The notes under the pieces are model-generated. The model ran no database searches, was not told the DNA's origin, and was given only the letters and a program-made list of their open reading frames with translations. DNA of 64,000 bases from Actinomycetospora sp. TBRC 11914 (GTDB lineage: Bacteria > Actinomycetota > Actinomycetes > Mycobacteriales > Pseudonocardiaceae), in NCBI RefSeq assembly GCF_012933465.1, contig NZ_JABBND010000008.1, forward strand, positions 124,001 through 188,000, in the 5' to 3' direction. This document shows positions 56,458-64,000 of the stretch, piece after piece (the first letter of the stretch is position 1; every line of letters starts with the position of its first letter). The position numbers were made by a program, and so were the translations under genes.

Positions 56458-56503
56458 CTCGTGAGCAGAAAGTGTCGGTATACCGACACTTTCTGCTCGC
56501 GAG
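56458..56503. terminator. Bidirectional terminator: 23-bp-arm palindrome
   Basis: Arms 56458-56480 and 56481-56503 pair with one mismatch; the inner 36 bp (56463-56498) are a perfect palindrome with no loop. It separates icmF (plus) from the convergent lipoprotein gene (minus). Confidence 0.8.
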
Positions 56504-56507
56504 CGCG

Positions 56508-57023
56508 TCAGCGCACCCAGGGGCCCGAGGTGAACGCCGTGGCCCGGCTCGGACAGGAGTCGGACACGGTCTGCATGCTCAGGTCCGACCCGTTGAGGTT
56601 CACGCGGTAGAGCCCGGGCTGGCCCGCGCACGGGGCGCCGGCGGCACTCGTGAACGTCACCCGGCCCGCGTTGTCCTGCGCGAGGGTGCCCTGCCAGCTC
56701 TGCCCGCTGTTCGTGACCACCTGCGTGTAGCTGGCCCCGGCCCCGATGATCAGCGTCTGGGGTCCCTCGGGCGTGACCTGGTTGCGGTACGTACCCAGCG
56801 GGATCGCCGTGATCGGTGCCGCCATCGCCGCCGAGTGGACGGCGGGGTCCTGGGTCGTGGACGCCACGGCACCCGACGACGGCGCGGCCGCGGCGGGCGT
56901 CGTGACCGCGCCGGAGGTGTACCCGCCTGCGCCCGCGCAGGCGGTCCCGACGGCGAGCACGACCCCGAACAGCAGGAGCAGGAGCGTCCGGGCGCCTCGG
57001 CCCGGGACGTTCCCTCCGATCAC
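56508..57023 (-). CDS. Secreted lipoprotein of unknown function
   Basis: 171 residues. Signal sequence with lipobox 'VVLAVGTACAGAGG'. The mature part begins with an Ala/Thr/Ser-rich spacer and ends in a small all-beta-looking domain ('GTYRNQVTPEGPQTLIIGAG', 'LYRVNLNGSDLSMQTVSDSC', 'RATAFTSGPWV'). The two Cys in the domain could form a disulfide. GTG 57023 overlaps the stop of the SnoaL-like gene, so the two are coupled. Not recognised as a named family. Confidence 0.65.
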   Translation of the reverse strand: MIGGNVPGRGARTLLLLLFGVVLAVGTACAGAGGYTSGAVTTPAAAAPSSGAVASTTQDPAVHSAAMAAPITAIPLGTYRNQVTPEGPQTLIIGAGASYTQVVTNSGQSWQGTLAQDNAGRVTFTSAAGAPCAGQPGLYRVNLNGSDLSMQTVSDSCPSRATAFTSGPWVR

Positions 57024-57391
57024 CCCTGGCTCCACGGGTCGTCGACCGCGATCAGCCACGACCCGTCGGCCTGCTTGCGCAGCAGCACCGTCGCCCGGCC
57101 CTCCATCTCGAACGGCCCCTCAGGACCGTTCCCGGTCATCGTCCAGGTCGAGTAGGTCAGCGCGTCCGTGTCGCGCTCGAGGATCGCCGCGGTGCGCAGG
57201 TCGATCCGCGGCGACATCGCGAAGAACGTCTCGGCGAACTGCCGGATCGCGTCGTGGCCGACGAGCGGCTTGCCGCCGGGCTCGCCGACCAGCAGCCCGT
57301 CCGGTTCGTAGAGGGCCAGCAGCCCGTCGGTGTCGGCCGCGTTGAAGCGCGCCATCCACGTCTCGTCGGCCTGCGCCGGACTGTCGATCAC
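57020..57391 (-). CDS. SnoaL-like/DUF4440-like NTF2-fold protein
   Basis: 123 residues. 'DETWMARFNAADTDGLLALY' then 'PLVGHDAIRQFAETFFAMSP' and 'GRATVLLRKQADGSWLIAVD' give the cone-shaped alpha+beta-barrel of the NTF2 superfamily. GTG 57391 is favoured because GGAGG lies 8 nt before it; a GTG at 57424 would precede the ribosome site. Binding protein or isomerase; substrate unknown. Forms a two-gene unit with the lipoprotein. Confidence 0.75.
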   Translation of the reverse strand: MIDSPAQADETWMARFNAADTDGLLALYEPDGLLVGEPGGKPLVGHDAIRQFAETFFAMSPRIDLRTAAILERDTDALTYSTWTMTGNGPEGPFEMEGRATVLLRKQADGSWLIAVDDPWSQG

Positions 57392-57683
57392 GGCGACCAC
57401 CTCCTCCTCCGGGTGTCCTTTCACCTCCGAGTGTGGCAGCGAGTGACGTGATCGTCGTCACCTCTACTCGGTCGGCCCAGTGCATTGGGCGATCCGTGGC
57501 GGTGCCTGTGACGAGGAGCGAGAGGAGTGCGCGGCACGCGCACATCCCGTGCCGGAGCGCCGCGACCGCCGGTCCGCTGCCCACGGGAAGCGTCCGTGTG
57601 CGGTTCGTCGGGTTCGGGTAACGCCCGGCGCCCCCGTCCGAACCCGGGCGGGTGGTCCGACCGCGAGGCACGAGGGAGGCCGG

Positions 57684-58613
57684 GTGCACCACACCGTCGA
57701 GATGGTCCTACCGGCGGCGGCCACCGACGAGACGTTGGCGGCCCTCGAGAAGATCGAGGGCGTGCTCGCCCTGTCGGTGGAGCGCGACGCCGGGGTGAAA
57801 CCGCCCGGTGACGTCGTCACCGTGCACGCCCTCAACCGCTCGATCGACGACGTGCTCGCCGCCGCCTCGCACGCCCAGGACCACGGCCGCGTCGCCGTCG
57901 CGACCGGCGGGGTGTCGAGCATCGTCGCCACCGGCGCGCAGTCGGCGATCGACGACGACGCGGACGAGACCCCCTGGGAGGAGTTCGAGCGCTCGCTGCG
58001 CCACCACGGCCGGCTCTCGGTCAACTACCTCGTGCTCATGGTCCTGGGCGGGGCGATCGGCGTCGCGGGCCTGCTCTCACCGCCGGTCCCCCAGGCGCTC
58101 GCCCTGGCCGCGTGCGCGGTGCTCGCGCCCGCGTTCGAGCCGGTGGCGATGCTCGGCGTGGCGCTCGTCCGACGCAGCGGGTACGCGATCCGGCGGGCGG
58201 TCGTCTCGATCGTCGTCGGCTACCTGCTCATGGCCGCGGGCGGCGGGCTCGCCTTCGTCGTCCTACGGGCCCTCGGACTGGCCTCCCCGAAGACGCTGGC
58301 GAGCAGCGAGGGCATGCACCTGATCCTCGATCCCACCGCCGCCGACTGGCTCGTGGCCGCAGCCGGCGCCCTGGCCGGCCTCGTGATCGTCACGTCGTTC
58401 CGCGAGGCGGTCCTCGCGGGCGCGCTCATCGCCCTGGCCCTCGTGCCGGCCGCGGGCGTGCTCGGCATGGGCGTGGTGAGCCTGGACGCCGGGCTGGTCC
58501 TCGAGGGGCTGCAACGGCTCGGGGGCGACATGGCGCTCGTCGTCGTGCTCGGCGGCCTCGTCGTGCTCGCGAAGGACCAGCTCGTGCACCGGGGGCGCCG
58601 GCCGCTGGCCTGA
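57684..58613 (+). CDS. DUF389-family membrane protein
   Basis: 309 residues. The first ~110 form a soluble domain ('HTVEMVLPAAATDETLAALE') similar to the N-terminal part of DUF389 proteins; the rest has about six transmembrane helices, with 'ALALAACAVLAPAFEPVAML' carrying the typical 'APxxEP' motif. Family function is unknown, with transport or stress signalling suggested. GTG follows GAGGGAGG. Converges on the WS/DGAT gene 13 bp away. Confidence 0.85.
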   Translation: MHHTVEMVLPAAATDETLAALEKIEGVLALSVERDAGVKPPGDVVTVHALNRSIDDVLAAASHAQDHGRVAVATGGVSSIVATGAQSAIDDDADETPWEEFERSLRHHGRLSVNYLVLMVLGGAIGVAGLLSPPVPQALALAACAVLAPAFEPVAMLGVALVRRSGYAIRRAVVSIVVGYLLMAAGGGLAFVVLRALGLASPKTLASSEGMHLILDPTAADWLVAAAGALAGLVIVTSFREAVLAGALIALALVPAAGVLGMGVVSLDAGLVLEGLQRLGGDMALVVVLGGLVVLAKDQLVHRGRRPLA

Positions 58614-58626
58614 GCGGCCGGTGGGC

Positions 58627-59988
58627 TCAGGTCCGGGCGAGTGCGGCCAGCTCCCGGTCGAGCGCTCCGGTGAAGCGGTCGACGCCGTCCTCGCCGCCGA
58701 GCAGCCCGAGGTCGGCATCGACGCCGAGCCGCACCCGGCCGGCGTAGGAGAGCACCGAGACCCCGAGCCCGAGGTTCCCCGAGCACGGCACCCAGAACAT
58801 CAGGTCGCGCACGCGCACGTCACCGATCGTCAGCTCCTCGAGCGGGCCCGGGACGTTGGAGATGATCAGCGACGCGGCGCGGGCGTACCGGCCCACGAGG
58901 TTCTGGGTGTGCGCCGGCGTCCCGAGGCCCGCCGCGGCGATCCCGGAGAAGCTGGCCAGCGCCTGGTTGGTCCGCTTGATCGTCGCCATCGCGTGGTGCA
59001 TCCGCTCGACCCGGCGGGCCGGGTCGGCCTCGTCGGTGGGCAGCGGGGGCAGGACGAGCCCGAACTCGTTGCCGAGCTCCGCGGAGATCGGCTGGTCGAG
59101 CGGGCGCAGGTTGGTCGGCATCACCGCGCGCAGCCGGGGCACGTCACCGTCGCCGAGGAAGGTCCGCAGCGCCCCGGCGATCGCGGCGCAGACCACGTCG
59201 TTGACGCTGGCGCCCGCGGTCTTCGCCGCCGCCTTCACCGCGTCCAGGGGCACGTCGGAGGTCCAGCGGGCCGCCTTCGCCACGCCGGGCCGGCCCTGCA
59301 GCGGCGACGGCTTCTCCCGCGGCGGCCGGGCCAGGAGCATGGCCGAGGACTTCACCGCCCGGCCGGTCGCGACGAGCTCCGAGGCGCCTTCGGGGGTGCC
59401 CGACCGCTTGAGGGTCCGCCACAGCGACGAGGCCCGGTCGCGGACCTCCCGGCGCATCAGCCGCAGGTCGTGCACCGGCCGGGGCTCACGGGGCGCCCGG
59501 CCGTAGGCGGCGGGCGTCCGGGGGTCGGCGACGGGGTCGGCGAGGGCGTGGAAGAGGTGGCTGAGCGCGACGCCGTCGGCGAGCCCGTGGTGGATGGCGA
59601 CGTGGACGGCCGTCCCGCCCGCGTACCCCGTCACCAGCTCGATCCGCCACCACGGCCGGTCGGTGGGCAGGGGCTGCGACATCAGCTCGCCGAGCCGGCG
59701 GGCGAGGGCGGCGTCGTCGCCGGGCGCGGGGAGCGCCATCGTCGTGACGTGCGCCGTCAGGTCCGGGGGTGCGTCCACCCAGCGGGCGAGCCCGACGGGC
59801 CCGGTCGGCCACGTGGGACGCTGGCGGAACCCGGGGTAGACCTCGACCCACCGCTCCTGCACCCGGGCGCGCAACGCGTCCAGGTTCACCGGGCCCTCAC
59901 AGAACAGCACCCCGTGGACCACCATCCGGTTGGTCTCCTGCTCGAGCTGCAGCCACGCCGTGTCGATCCCGGACGCCCAGCGGTCCAT
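58627..59988 (-). CDS. Wax ester synthase/diacylglycerol acyltransferase (WS/DGAT)
   Basis: 453 residues. The catalytic motif HHxxxDG is 'VAIHHGLADGVALSHL' (His133-His134, Asp138). C-terminal 'NDVVCAAIAGALRTFLGDGD', 'LGNEFGLVLPPLP' and 'SNVPGPLEELTIG' are standard. It esterifies acyl-CoA to a fatty alcohol or diacylglycerol, building storage lipids at the membrane. ATG 59988 is preceded by GGGAGGGG. Such genes are abundant in mycolate-type actinobacteria and relatives. No neighbour shares the pathway. Confidence 0.93.
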   Translation of the reverse strand: MDRWASGIDTAWLQLEQETNRMVVHGVLFCEGPVNLDALRARVQERWVEVYPGFRQRPTWPTGPVGLARWVDAPPDLTAHVTTMALPAPGDDAALARRLGELMSQPLPTDRPWWRIELVTGYAGGTAVHVAIHHGLADGVALSHLFHALADPVADPRTPAAYGRAPREPRPVHDLRLMRREVRDRASSLWRTLKRSGTPEGASELVATGRAVKSSAMLLARPPREKPSPLQGRPGVAKAARWTSDVPLDAVKAAAKTAGASVNDVVCAAIAGALRTFLGDGDVPRLRAVMPTNLRPLDQPISAELGNEFGLVLPPLPTDEADPARRVERMHHAMATIKRTNQALASFSGIAAAGLGTPAHTQNLVGRYARAASLIISNVPGPLEELTIGDVRVRDLMFWVPCSGNLGLGVSVLSYAGRVRLGVDADLGLLGGEDGVDRFTGALDRELAALART

Positions 59989-60073
59989 CGCGTACCCCTC
60001 CCGCAATCTATCCGGGACCAACGGTACCGGGTGATGCCGCGCATCCGTCGCCCGCCCTGGCAGGATCGGGGAC

Positions 60074-60877
60074 ATGGCCGACCGAGCGACCGAGGAGACC
60101 CGCGACGTCGTCCGCGACGACCTGGGGACCACCGTGCCGGTGCCGGACCGCGTCCGGCGCGTGGTGAGCCTGGTCCCGTCGCTGACCGAGGCGATCGGCG
60201 TGACCGAGCCCGGTCTGCTCGTGGGGGTCACCGACTGGTGCACCCACCCGCTCGACCTCGACACCGCCGGGGCGTCCGCGCCCGCCCGGATCCGCGGCAC
60301 CAAGAACCCCGACGTCGACGCGATCGTCGCCCTCGCGCCGGACCTCGTCGTCGCCAACGACGAGGAGAACCGCCCGGCCGACCTGCAGGCCCTCCGCGAC
60401 GCCGGGCTCGCCGTCTACGTCACCGACGTGCGCACCGTCGACGGGGCCTTCGCGAGCCTCGACGGGATGCTCGCCGCGTGCGGGCTCGAGCGCCCGGCGT
60501 GGCTCGAGGGCGCGGAGAAGGCGTGGGCCGACCTGCCGCGGGTCGCCGACGCCGACCGGCGCACCGCGATCGTCCCGATCTGGCGCAAGCCGTGGATGGT
60601 CGTCGGCCGCGACACGTTCACCGGGGCGGTCCTCGACCGGCTCGGGATCGACAACGCGTTCGCCGACGGCGGGCCGGGCGCGGAGCGCTACCCGCGCGTC
60701 GACGTCGCCGACCTCCCGCCGCACGACCTCGTCGTCCTGCCCGACGAGCCCTACCGCTTCACCGCCGACGACGGTCCCGAGGCGTTCGAGGCCCCGTCCG
60801 CGCTGATCAGCGGCCGGCTGCTGACCTGGTACGGACCGAGCCTGCTCGAGGCGGCGACGGCGCTGCGCGCCATGTGA
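60074..60877 (+). CDS. BtuF-like helical-backbone metal receptor without signal peptide
   Basis: 267 residues. 'VRRVVSLVPSLTEAIGVTEP' and 'GVTDWCTHPLDLDTAG' are class III substrate-binding protein features as in vitamin B12 receptor BtuF, and the long backbone helix follows 'ALRDAGLAVYVTDVRTVDGA'. No signal sequence or lipobox is visible, and no ABC permease or ATPase gene adjoins it. It may be a cytoplasmic binding protein or chaperone for cobalamin or heme. The stop lies inside a hairpin. Confidence 0.8.
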   Translation: MADRATEETRDVVRDDLGTTVPVPDRVRRVVSLVPSLTEAIGVTEPGLLVGVTDWCTHPLDLDTAGASAPARIRGTKNPDVDAIVALAPDLVVANDEENRPADLQALRDAGLAVYVTDVRTVDGAFASLDGMLAACGLERPAWLEGAEKAWADLPRVADADRRTAIVPIWRKPWMVVGRDTFTGAVLDRLGIDNAFADGGPGAERYPRVDVADLPPHDLVVLPDEPYRFTADDGPEAFEAPSALISGRLLTWYGPSLLEAATALRAM

Positions 60878-60913
60878 ACGGATGTGGTCGTCCTGGCGAC
60901 CGGATCCGTTCAC
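60874..60913. terminator. Hairpin sharing its 17-bp arm with 35790-35806
   Basis: Left arm GTGAACGGATGTGGTCG (60874-60890) is identical to the one at 35790; the right arm pairs with two mismatches. The TGA of the BtuF-like gene is inside the arm. Lies between convergent genes, so it can serve both. Confidence 0.75.
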
Positions 60914-60918
60914 CTGCG

Positions 60919-61680
60919 TCAGCTGGTGAGGAGCCCACCCTCCACCGGCAGCGTCACCCCGGTGACGTAGGACCCGGCGTCGGAGGCGAGGAAGACCAGC
61001 GCGGCCGCGAGCTCGTCGGGGTCGCCGATCCGGCCGGCGAGTACCCGCGGGAGCTGCGACTCGAGGTAGCCCTCCTGGTAGCTGTCGGTCATCTCCGAGG
61101 TGAAGAACCCGGGCGCGAGCGCGTTGACGCGGATGCCCTTGCGCGGCGTCCACTGCTGGGCGAGGTCGCGGGTCAGCCCGATCAGCCCCGCCTTGGACGC
61201 CGAGTAGGCGGCCTGGGGCAGGCCGGCGGTGGTGAGGCCGAGGACCGAGGCGATGTTGACGATCGAGCTCCCCGGCGCCATCGCCTTCGCGGCGGCCTGC
61301 GCCATCCAGTAGGCCCCGTTGAGGTTGATGTCGATGACCTGGCGGAACTGCTCGGGGGTCTCCCTCGTGGCCGGCACCGCGGTGCCGACCCCGGCGTTGT
61401 TGACCAGCACGTCGACGTGGTCGAACTCGGTCATCGCCGCGTCGATGAGCGTCTGGCAGTCCTCGGGCTCGGCGACGTCGGTGCGCACCGCGACCGCACG
61501 CCGGCCGAGCTTCTCCACCTCGGCCCGGGTCTCGTCGAGGCGGTCGATGCGCCGCGCGCCGAGCACGACGTCGGCCCCGGCCTCGGCCAGCGTGCGCGCG
61601 AAGACGGCACCCAGCCCGGAGGAGGCGCCGGTGACGACCGCCACGCGGTCGTCGAGACGGAAGCGATCGAGGATGCCCAC
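60919..61680 (-). CDS. SDR-family oxidoreductase (classical)
   Basis: 253 residues. TGxxxGxG as 'AVVTGASSGLGAVFARTLAE', NNAG as 'DVLVNNAGVGTAVP', catalytic Ser in 'IVNIASVLGLT' and YxxxK as 'AAYSASKAGLIGLTR', C-terminus 'ASDAGSYVTGVTLPVEGG'. All catalytic residues are intact, unlike the SDRs at 11419 and 16882. Probably a 3-oxoacyl reductase or sugar/alcohol dehydrogenase. Ends 42 bp from the BtuF-like stop with the hairpin between. Confidence 0.92.
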   Translation of the reverse strand: MGILDRFRLDDRVAVVTGASSGLGAVFARTLAEAGADVVLGARRIDRLDETRAEVEKLGRRAVAVRTDVAEPEDCQTLIDAAMTEFDHVDVLVNNAGVGTAVPATRETPEQFRQVIDINLNGAYWMAQAAAKAMAPGSSIVNIASVLGLTTAGLPQAAYSASKAGLIGLTRDLAQQWTPRKGIRVNALAPGFFTSEMTDSYQEGYLESQLPRVLAGRIGDPDELAAALVFLASDAGSYVTGVTLPVEGGLLTS

Positions 61681-61732
61681 GGCCGCACCGTAACGGGGAT
61701 GCCCCGCAACCGGGGCGCTGGTCCGACCGCCG

Positions 61733-62875
61733 TCAGCTCTGCGACTCGACCACCGGACGCGCGCCGTGCTCGGGCCCGACGGCTTGGTCGACGACGTCGG
61801 GCACCTCGTCCCGGGGCTCCGGATCCAGCGCGCCGGGCTCCGGCTCGGGCTCCGGCTCGGGCCAGACGCGGGCGCCGAGGCGGCCGAGCTGGGTCTCGCT
61901 CGGGTCGGCGAAGATGTGCAGGCCGAAGCGGTCGGAGAGCTCGCGGCACACGTTGACCCCGCGGACCGAGTTCCCGTGCATGTCGAGGCCCGGGGAGAAC
62001 ACCCCGAGCCCGACCTGGTTGGGGATGGCCGCGAGGATGCCGCCCGAGACGCCGCTCTTGGCCGGGATGCCGACGTCGTTGGCCCATTGGCCGGCCGCGT
62101 CGTACATGCCGCAGGTGAACATCACCCCGATGACGTCGCGGACGTAGGTCCGGGCCATCGCGGGCTCGCCGGTGCGCGGGTTGATCCCGCCGTGGGCCAG
62201 CGTGGCCCCCGCGACCGAGAGCTCCGCCGTCGTCACCATCACCGAGCAGACCGACAGGTACACGGTCAGGATGTCGATCACCTCGCCGACCAGCATCCCC
62301 AGCGAGCGCATGTAGTAGCTGATGCCGAGGTTGCGGTCGGCGTCGGCGAGCTGGGCGTCGAGCAGCTCCTGGTCGACCTCGAGATCCGGGTTCCCGGTGA
62401 AGATCCGGAGGCGTTCCAGCAGCCGGCCCACCTTCTCCTCCACGTCCGCGCCGCCGACGATGTCCGCGGCGACCAGGGCGCCCGCGTTCACCATCGGGTT
62501 GTGCGGGCGGCGGTGGATCTCGTCGAAGGCCAGCGAGTTGAACGGGTCGCCGGAGGGCTCGACGCCGACCCGCGTCAGCGTCGCCTCCCGCCCGTTGTCC
62601 TCGAGCGCCAGCGCGTAGGTGAACACCTTGGAGATCGACTGGAGCGGGAAGCGGTGGTCGCAGTCGCCCACGGTCCACTGGGTGCCGTCGACGTGCGTCC
62701 CGGCCAGCGCGAACAGGTCGCGCTGGGCGATCGCCTCCGGCGGGTGGTAGGTGACGACGTCGGCCGTCCCCATCCGCGCCTGCCGTTCCAGCAGCTGCTC
62801 GAGCTGCTCGCGGGCGCGCCGCTTCTCCTGCTCGGTGAGGGTCTCGTCCCAGGCCACGCGCGCATGATGGACCAC
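61733..62875 (-). CDS. glsA: Glutaminase A (GlsA family)
   Basis: 380 residues. SxxK motif in 'FPLQSISKVFTYALALE' with the nucleophilic Ser, 'RRPHNPMVNAGALVAADIVG', the catalytic Tyr region 'RNLGISYYMRSLGMLVGEV', and 'AKSGVSGGILAAIPNQVGLG'. Converts glutamine to glutamate and ammonia. The tail after residue ~330 is an extension with a Pro-Glu run ('WPEPEPEPEPGALDPEPRDE') not needed for catalysis. The start is unsure: GTG 62875 has no ribosome site and GTG a few codons on ('VAWDETL') is possible. Confidence 0.92.
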   Translation of the reverse strand: MVHHARVAWDETLTEQEKRRAREQLEQLLERQARMGTADVVTYHPPEAIAQRDLFALAGTHVDGTQWTVGDCDHRFPLQSISKVFTYALALEDNGREATLTRVGVEPSGDPFNSLAFDEIHRRPHNPMVNAGALVAADIVGGADVEEKVGRLLERLRIFTGNPDLEVDQELLDAQLADADRNLGISYYMRSLGMLVGEVIDILTVYLSVCSVMVTTAELSVAGATLAHGGINPRTGEPAMARTYVRDVIGVMFTCGMYDAAGQWANDVGIPAKSGVSGGILAAIPNQVGLGVFSPGLDMHGNSVRGVNVCRELSDRFGLHIFADPSETQLGRLGARVWPEPEPEPEPGALDPEPRDEVPDVVDQAVGPEHGARPVVESQS

Positions 62876-62934
62876 CGACCCGTCGTCGCGCGCGGGCCGT
62901 GTGGCGGTGCCTGCGCCGGGGGACCCTGCCCGAC

Positions 62935-63777
62935 GTGGATCACGGCATCATGATGTTCCCGACCGACTACGCGATCGACCCGGCGAGCCTCGCGAAAGAG
63001 GTGGAGGACCGCGGTTTCGACTCGCTCTGGTTCCCCGAGCACTCCCACATCCCGGTGTCGCGGACGTCGCCGTACCCGGGCGGGGGCGACCTCCCCCGGA
63101 TGTACGTGCACACCTACGACCCCTTCGTCGGCCTCATGGCCGCGGCGGCCGCGACGACGACGCTGAAGGTCGGCACCGGGATCGCGCTGGTCATCCAGCG
63201 CGACACCATCCACACCGCCAAGGAGGTCGCGTCGCTGGACCGGCTCTCCGGCGGCCGGTTCCTGTTCGGCGTCGGCGCCGGGTGGAACCGCGAGGAGATG
63301 GCCCACCACGGCACCAACCCGAAGACGCGGATGCGGCTGCTGGCCGAGCAGGTCAAGGCGATGAAGGCGCTGTGGACGCAGGAGGAGGCGGAGTTCCACG
63401 GCGAGTTCGTGGACTTCGAGCGCTCCTGGGCCTGGCCGAAGCCGCTGCAGGACCCGCACCCGCCGGTCCTGGTCGGCGGCATGGGGCCCGGCGTCGAGGA
63501 CCGCATCCTCGACTTCGGCGACGAGTGGATGCCCCAGCGGGTCGGGCCCGACAACCTCGACGAGTTCGCCGAGCGGGCGGGGAAGCTCCAGCAGCGCGCC
63601 GCCGACGCCGGCCGGGGTCGGATCCCGATGTCGCTCTTCGGCGGCGAGACGTCGCCCGAGGCGATCGAGGGCTACCACCGGGTCGGGATGGACCGCGTCA
63701 TCTACGGCGTCAGCTCGTCCGACCGCGACACCGTGCTGAAGGAGCTCGACGAGCTCGCACCGCTGGTGGGGAGCTGA
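62935..63777 (+). CDS. F420-dependent luciferase-like oxidoreductase (LLM class)
   Basis: 280 residues. TIM barrel of the luciferase-like superfamily: 'LAKEVEDRGFDSLWFPEHSH', 'LVIQRDTIHTAKEVASLDRL', 'GRFLFGVGAGWNREEMAHHG' and 'PPVLVGGMGPGVEDRILDFG'. The close resemblance to actinobacterial TIGR03619-like F420 proteins makes F420 the probable cofactor, with FMN possible. GTG 62935 was chosen; GGGGGA lies 11 bp before. A PPOX-class protein follows 3 bp after its stop. Confidence 0.88.
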   Translation: MDHGIMMFPTDYAIDPASLAKEVEDRGFDSLWFPEHSHIPVSRTSPYPGGGDLPRMYVHTYDPFVGLMAAAAATTTLKVGTGIALVIQRDTIHTAKEVASLDRLSGGRFLFGVGAGWNREEMAHHGTNPKTRMRLLAEQVKAMKALWTQEEAEFHGEFVDFERSWAWPKPLQDPHPPVLVGGMGPGVEDRILDFGDEWMPQRVGPDNLDEFAERAGKLQQRAADAGRGRIPMSLFGGETSPEAIEGYHRVGMDRVIYGVSSSDRDTVLKELDELAPLVGS

Positions 63778-63780
63778 GCG

Positions 63781-64000
63781 GTGCCGACGCTCGAGCCGGA
63801 CGACGCGCGGGAGCGGTTCGCCGCCGCGCGCGTCGCCCGGCTCGCGACGGTGTCGGGCGAGGGGGTGCCGCACCTGGTGCCCGTGGTGTTCGCGGTCGTC
63901 GACGACCGCGTGCTCGTCGCGATCGACGGCAAGCCCAAGCGGACCCGGTCGCTGCGGCGGCTGGCGAACATCACCGAGAACCCGGCGGTCTGCCTGCTCG
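63781..64000 (+). CDS. PPOX-class F420-dependent protein (cut by window end)
   Basis: First ~73 residues visible. 'RERFAAARVARLATVSGEGV', 'PHLVPVVFAVVDDRVLVAID' and 'GKPKRTRSLRRLANITENPA' are the beginning of the split-barrel flavin/F420-binding fold of PPOX (pyridoxamine phosphate oxidase-like) proteins. Starts 3 bp after the LLM gene and likely shares its transcript. The 3' end is outside the window. Confidence 0.8.
   Translation, partial: MPTLEPDDARERFAAARVARLATVSGEGVPHLVPVVFAVVDDRVLVAIDGKPKRTRSLRRLANITENPAVCLL

Noticed and set aside
57443-57461. GTGACG-N7-CGTCAC inverted repeat before the DUF389 gene
   Set aside because: Short arms, far from either start, and such 6-bp repeats occur by chance in this composition.
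58621-61956. 1111-residue open frame on the plus strand
   Set aside because: It runs antisense or out of frame across four well-identified genes (WS/DGAT, BtuF-like, SDR, glutaminase); typical GC-rich shadow.

Overview
The window is very GC-rich (roughly 70-75% by eye), starts many genes with GTG and packs them with four-base ATGA/GTGA overlaps. Together with an F420-type luciferase-like monooxygenase, a PPOX-class flavin/F420 protein, actinobacterial L,D-transpeptidases, a wax-ester-synthase/DGAT, a fused isobutyryl-CoA mutase (IcmF) and an IniB/dynamin-like pair, this points to a high-GC actinobacterium, most likely of the Pseudonocardiales (Pseudonocardia/Actinomycetospora type). It looks like chromosome. 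No tRNA, rRNA, IS element, phage gene or CRISPR array was recognised.

Layout. 0-8 kb: a degenerate GGDEF protein, a NYN-LOTUS RNase-like protein, an L,D-transpeptidase, an acyl-CoA synthetase, XRE and HxlR regulators, two crotonases and a VOC protein. 9.0-11.4 kb: the last steps of aromatic meta-cleavage (acylating acetaldehyde dehydrogenase, 4-hydroxy-2-oxovalerate aldolase, a double-length tautomerase). 11.4-18.4 kb: SDRs, a tandem DUF1003-like membrane protein, an ArsR/AHSA1 pair, and a minus-strand operon (HAD, SDR, cupin, SnoaL, TPR-type regulator). 18.5-21.4 kb: a two-gene PEP-synthase-like phosphotransferase with the organisation of phenylphosphate synthase. 21.6-35 kb: cell envelope genes (L,D-transpeptidase, dynamin-like pseudo-GTPase, His-rich repeat protein, CtaG-like protein, class A PBP, beta-lactamase-like lipoprotein) mixed with a Rieske oxygenase, a zinc-ribbon microprotein, a universal stress protein and a P450.

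35.2-42.9 kb is a divergent meta-cleavage locus. The minus-strand operon carries an unknown protein, IclR, 2-keto-4-pentenoate hydratase, 4-oxalocrotonate decarboxylase, 4-OT tautomerase and a Rieske ferredoxin. The plus-strand operon carries two catechol 2,3-dioxygenases, a histidine phosphatase and a second IclR. With the 9-11 kb genes this gives a nearly complete 4-oxalocrotonate branch; only the semialdehyde dehydrogenase and the ring hydroxylase are not obvious. The aryl-phosphorylating pair and the phosphatase suggest that phosphorylated phenols may feed the pathway.

43.0-47.4 kb: a three-subunit cobalt-type nitrile hydratase/thiocyanate hydrolase-like operon diverges from an XRE-TetR fusion regulator and two L-carnitine degradation genes, with a 20-bp palindrome in the shared promoter. 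47.5-64 kb: NUDIX proteins, a MetE-like methyltransferase, acyl-CoA dehydrogenase, RluA, a 2'-5' RNA ligase-like protein, IcmF behind a near-perfect operator palindrome, small secreted proteins, DUF389, WS/DGAT, a BtuF-like protein, SDR, glutaminase and F420-related oxidoreductases. Long palindromes that probably act as terminators recur between genes; one 17-bp arm is identical at two sites 25 kb apart and contains the stop codon of the preceding gene both times.
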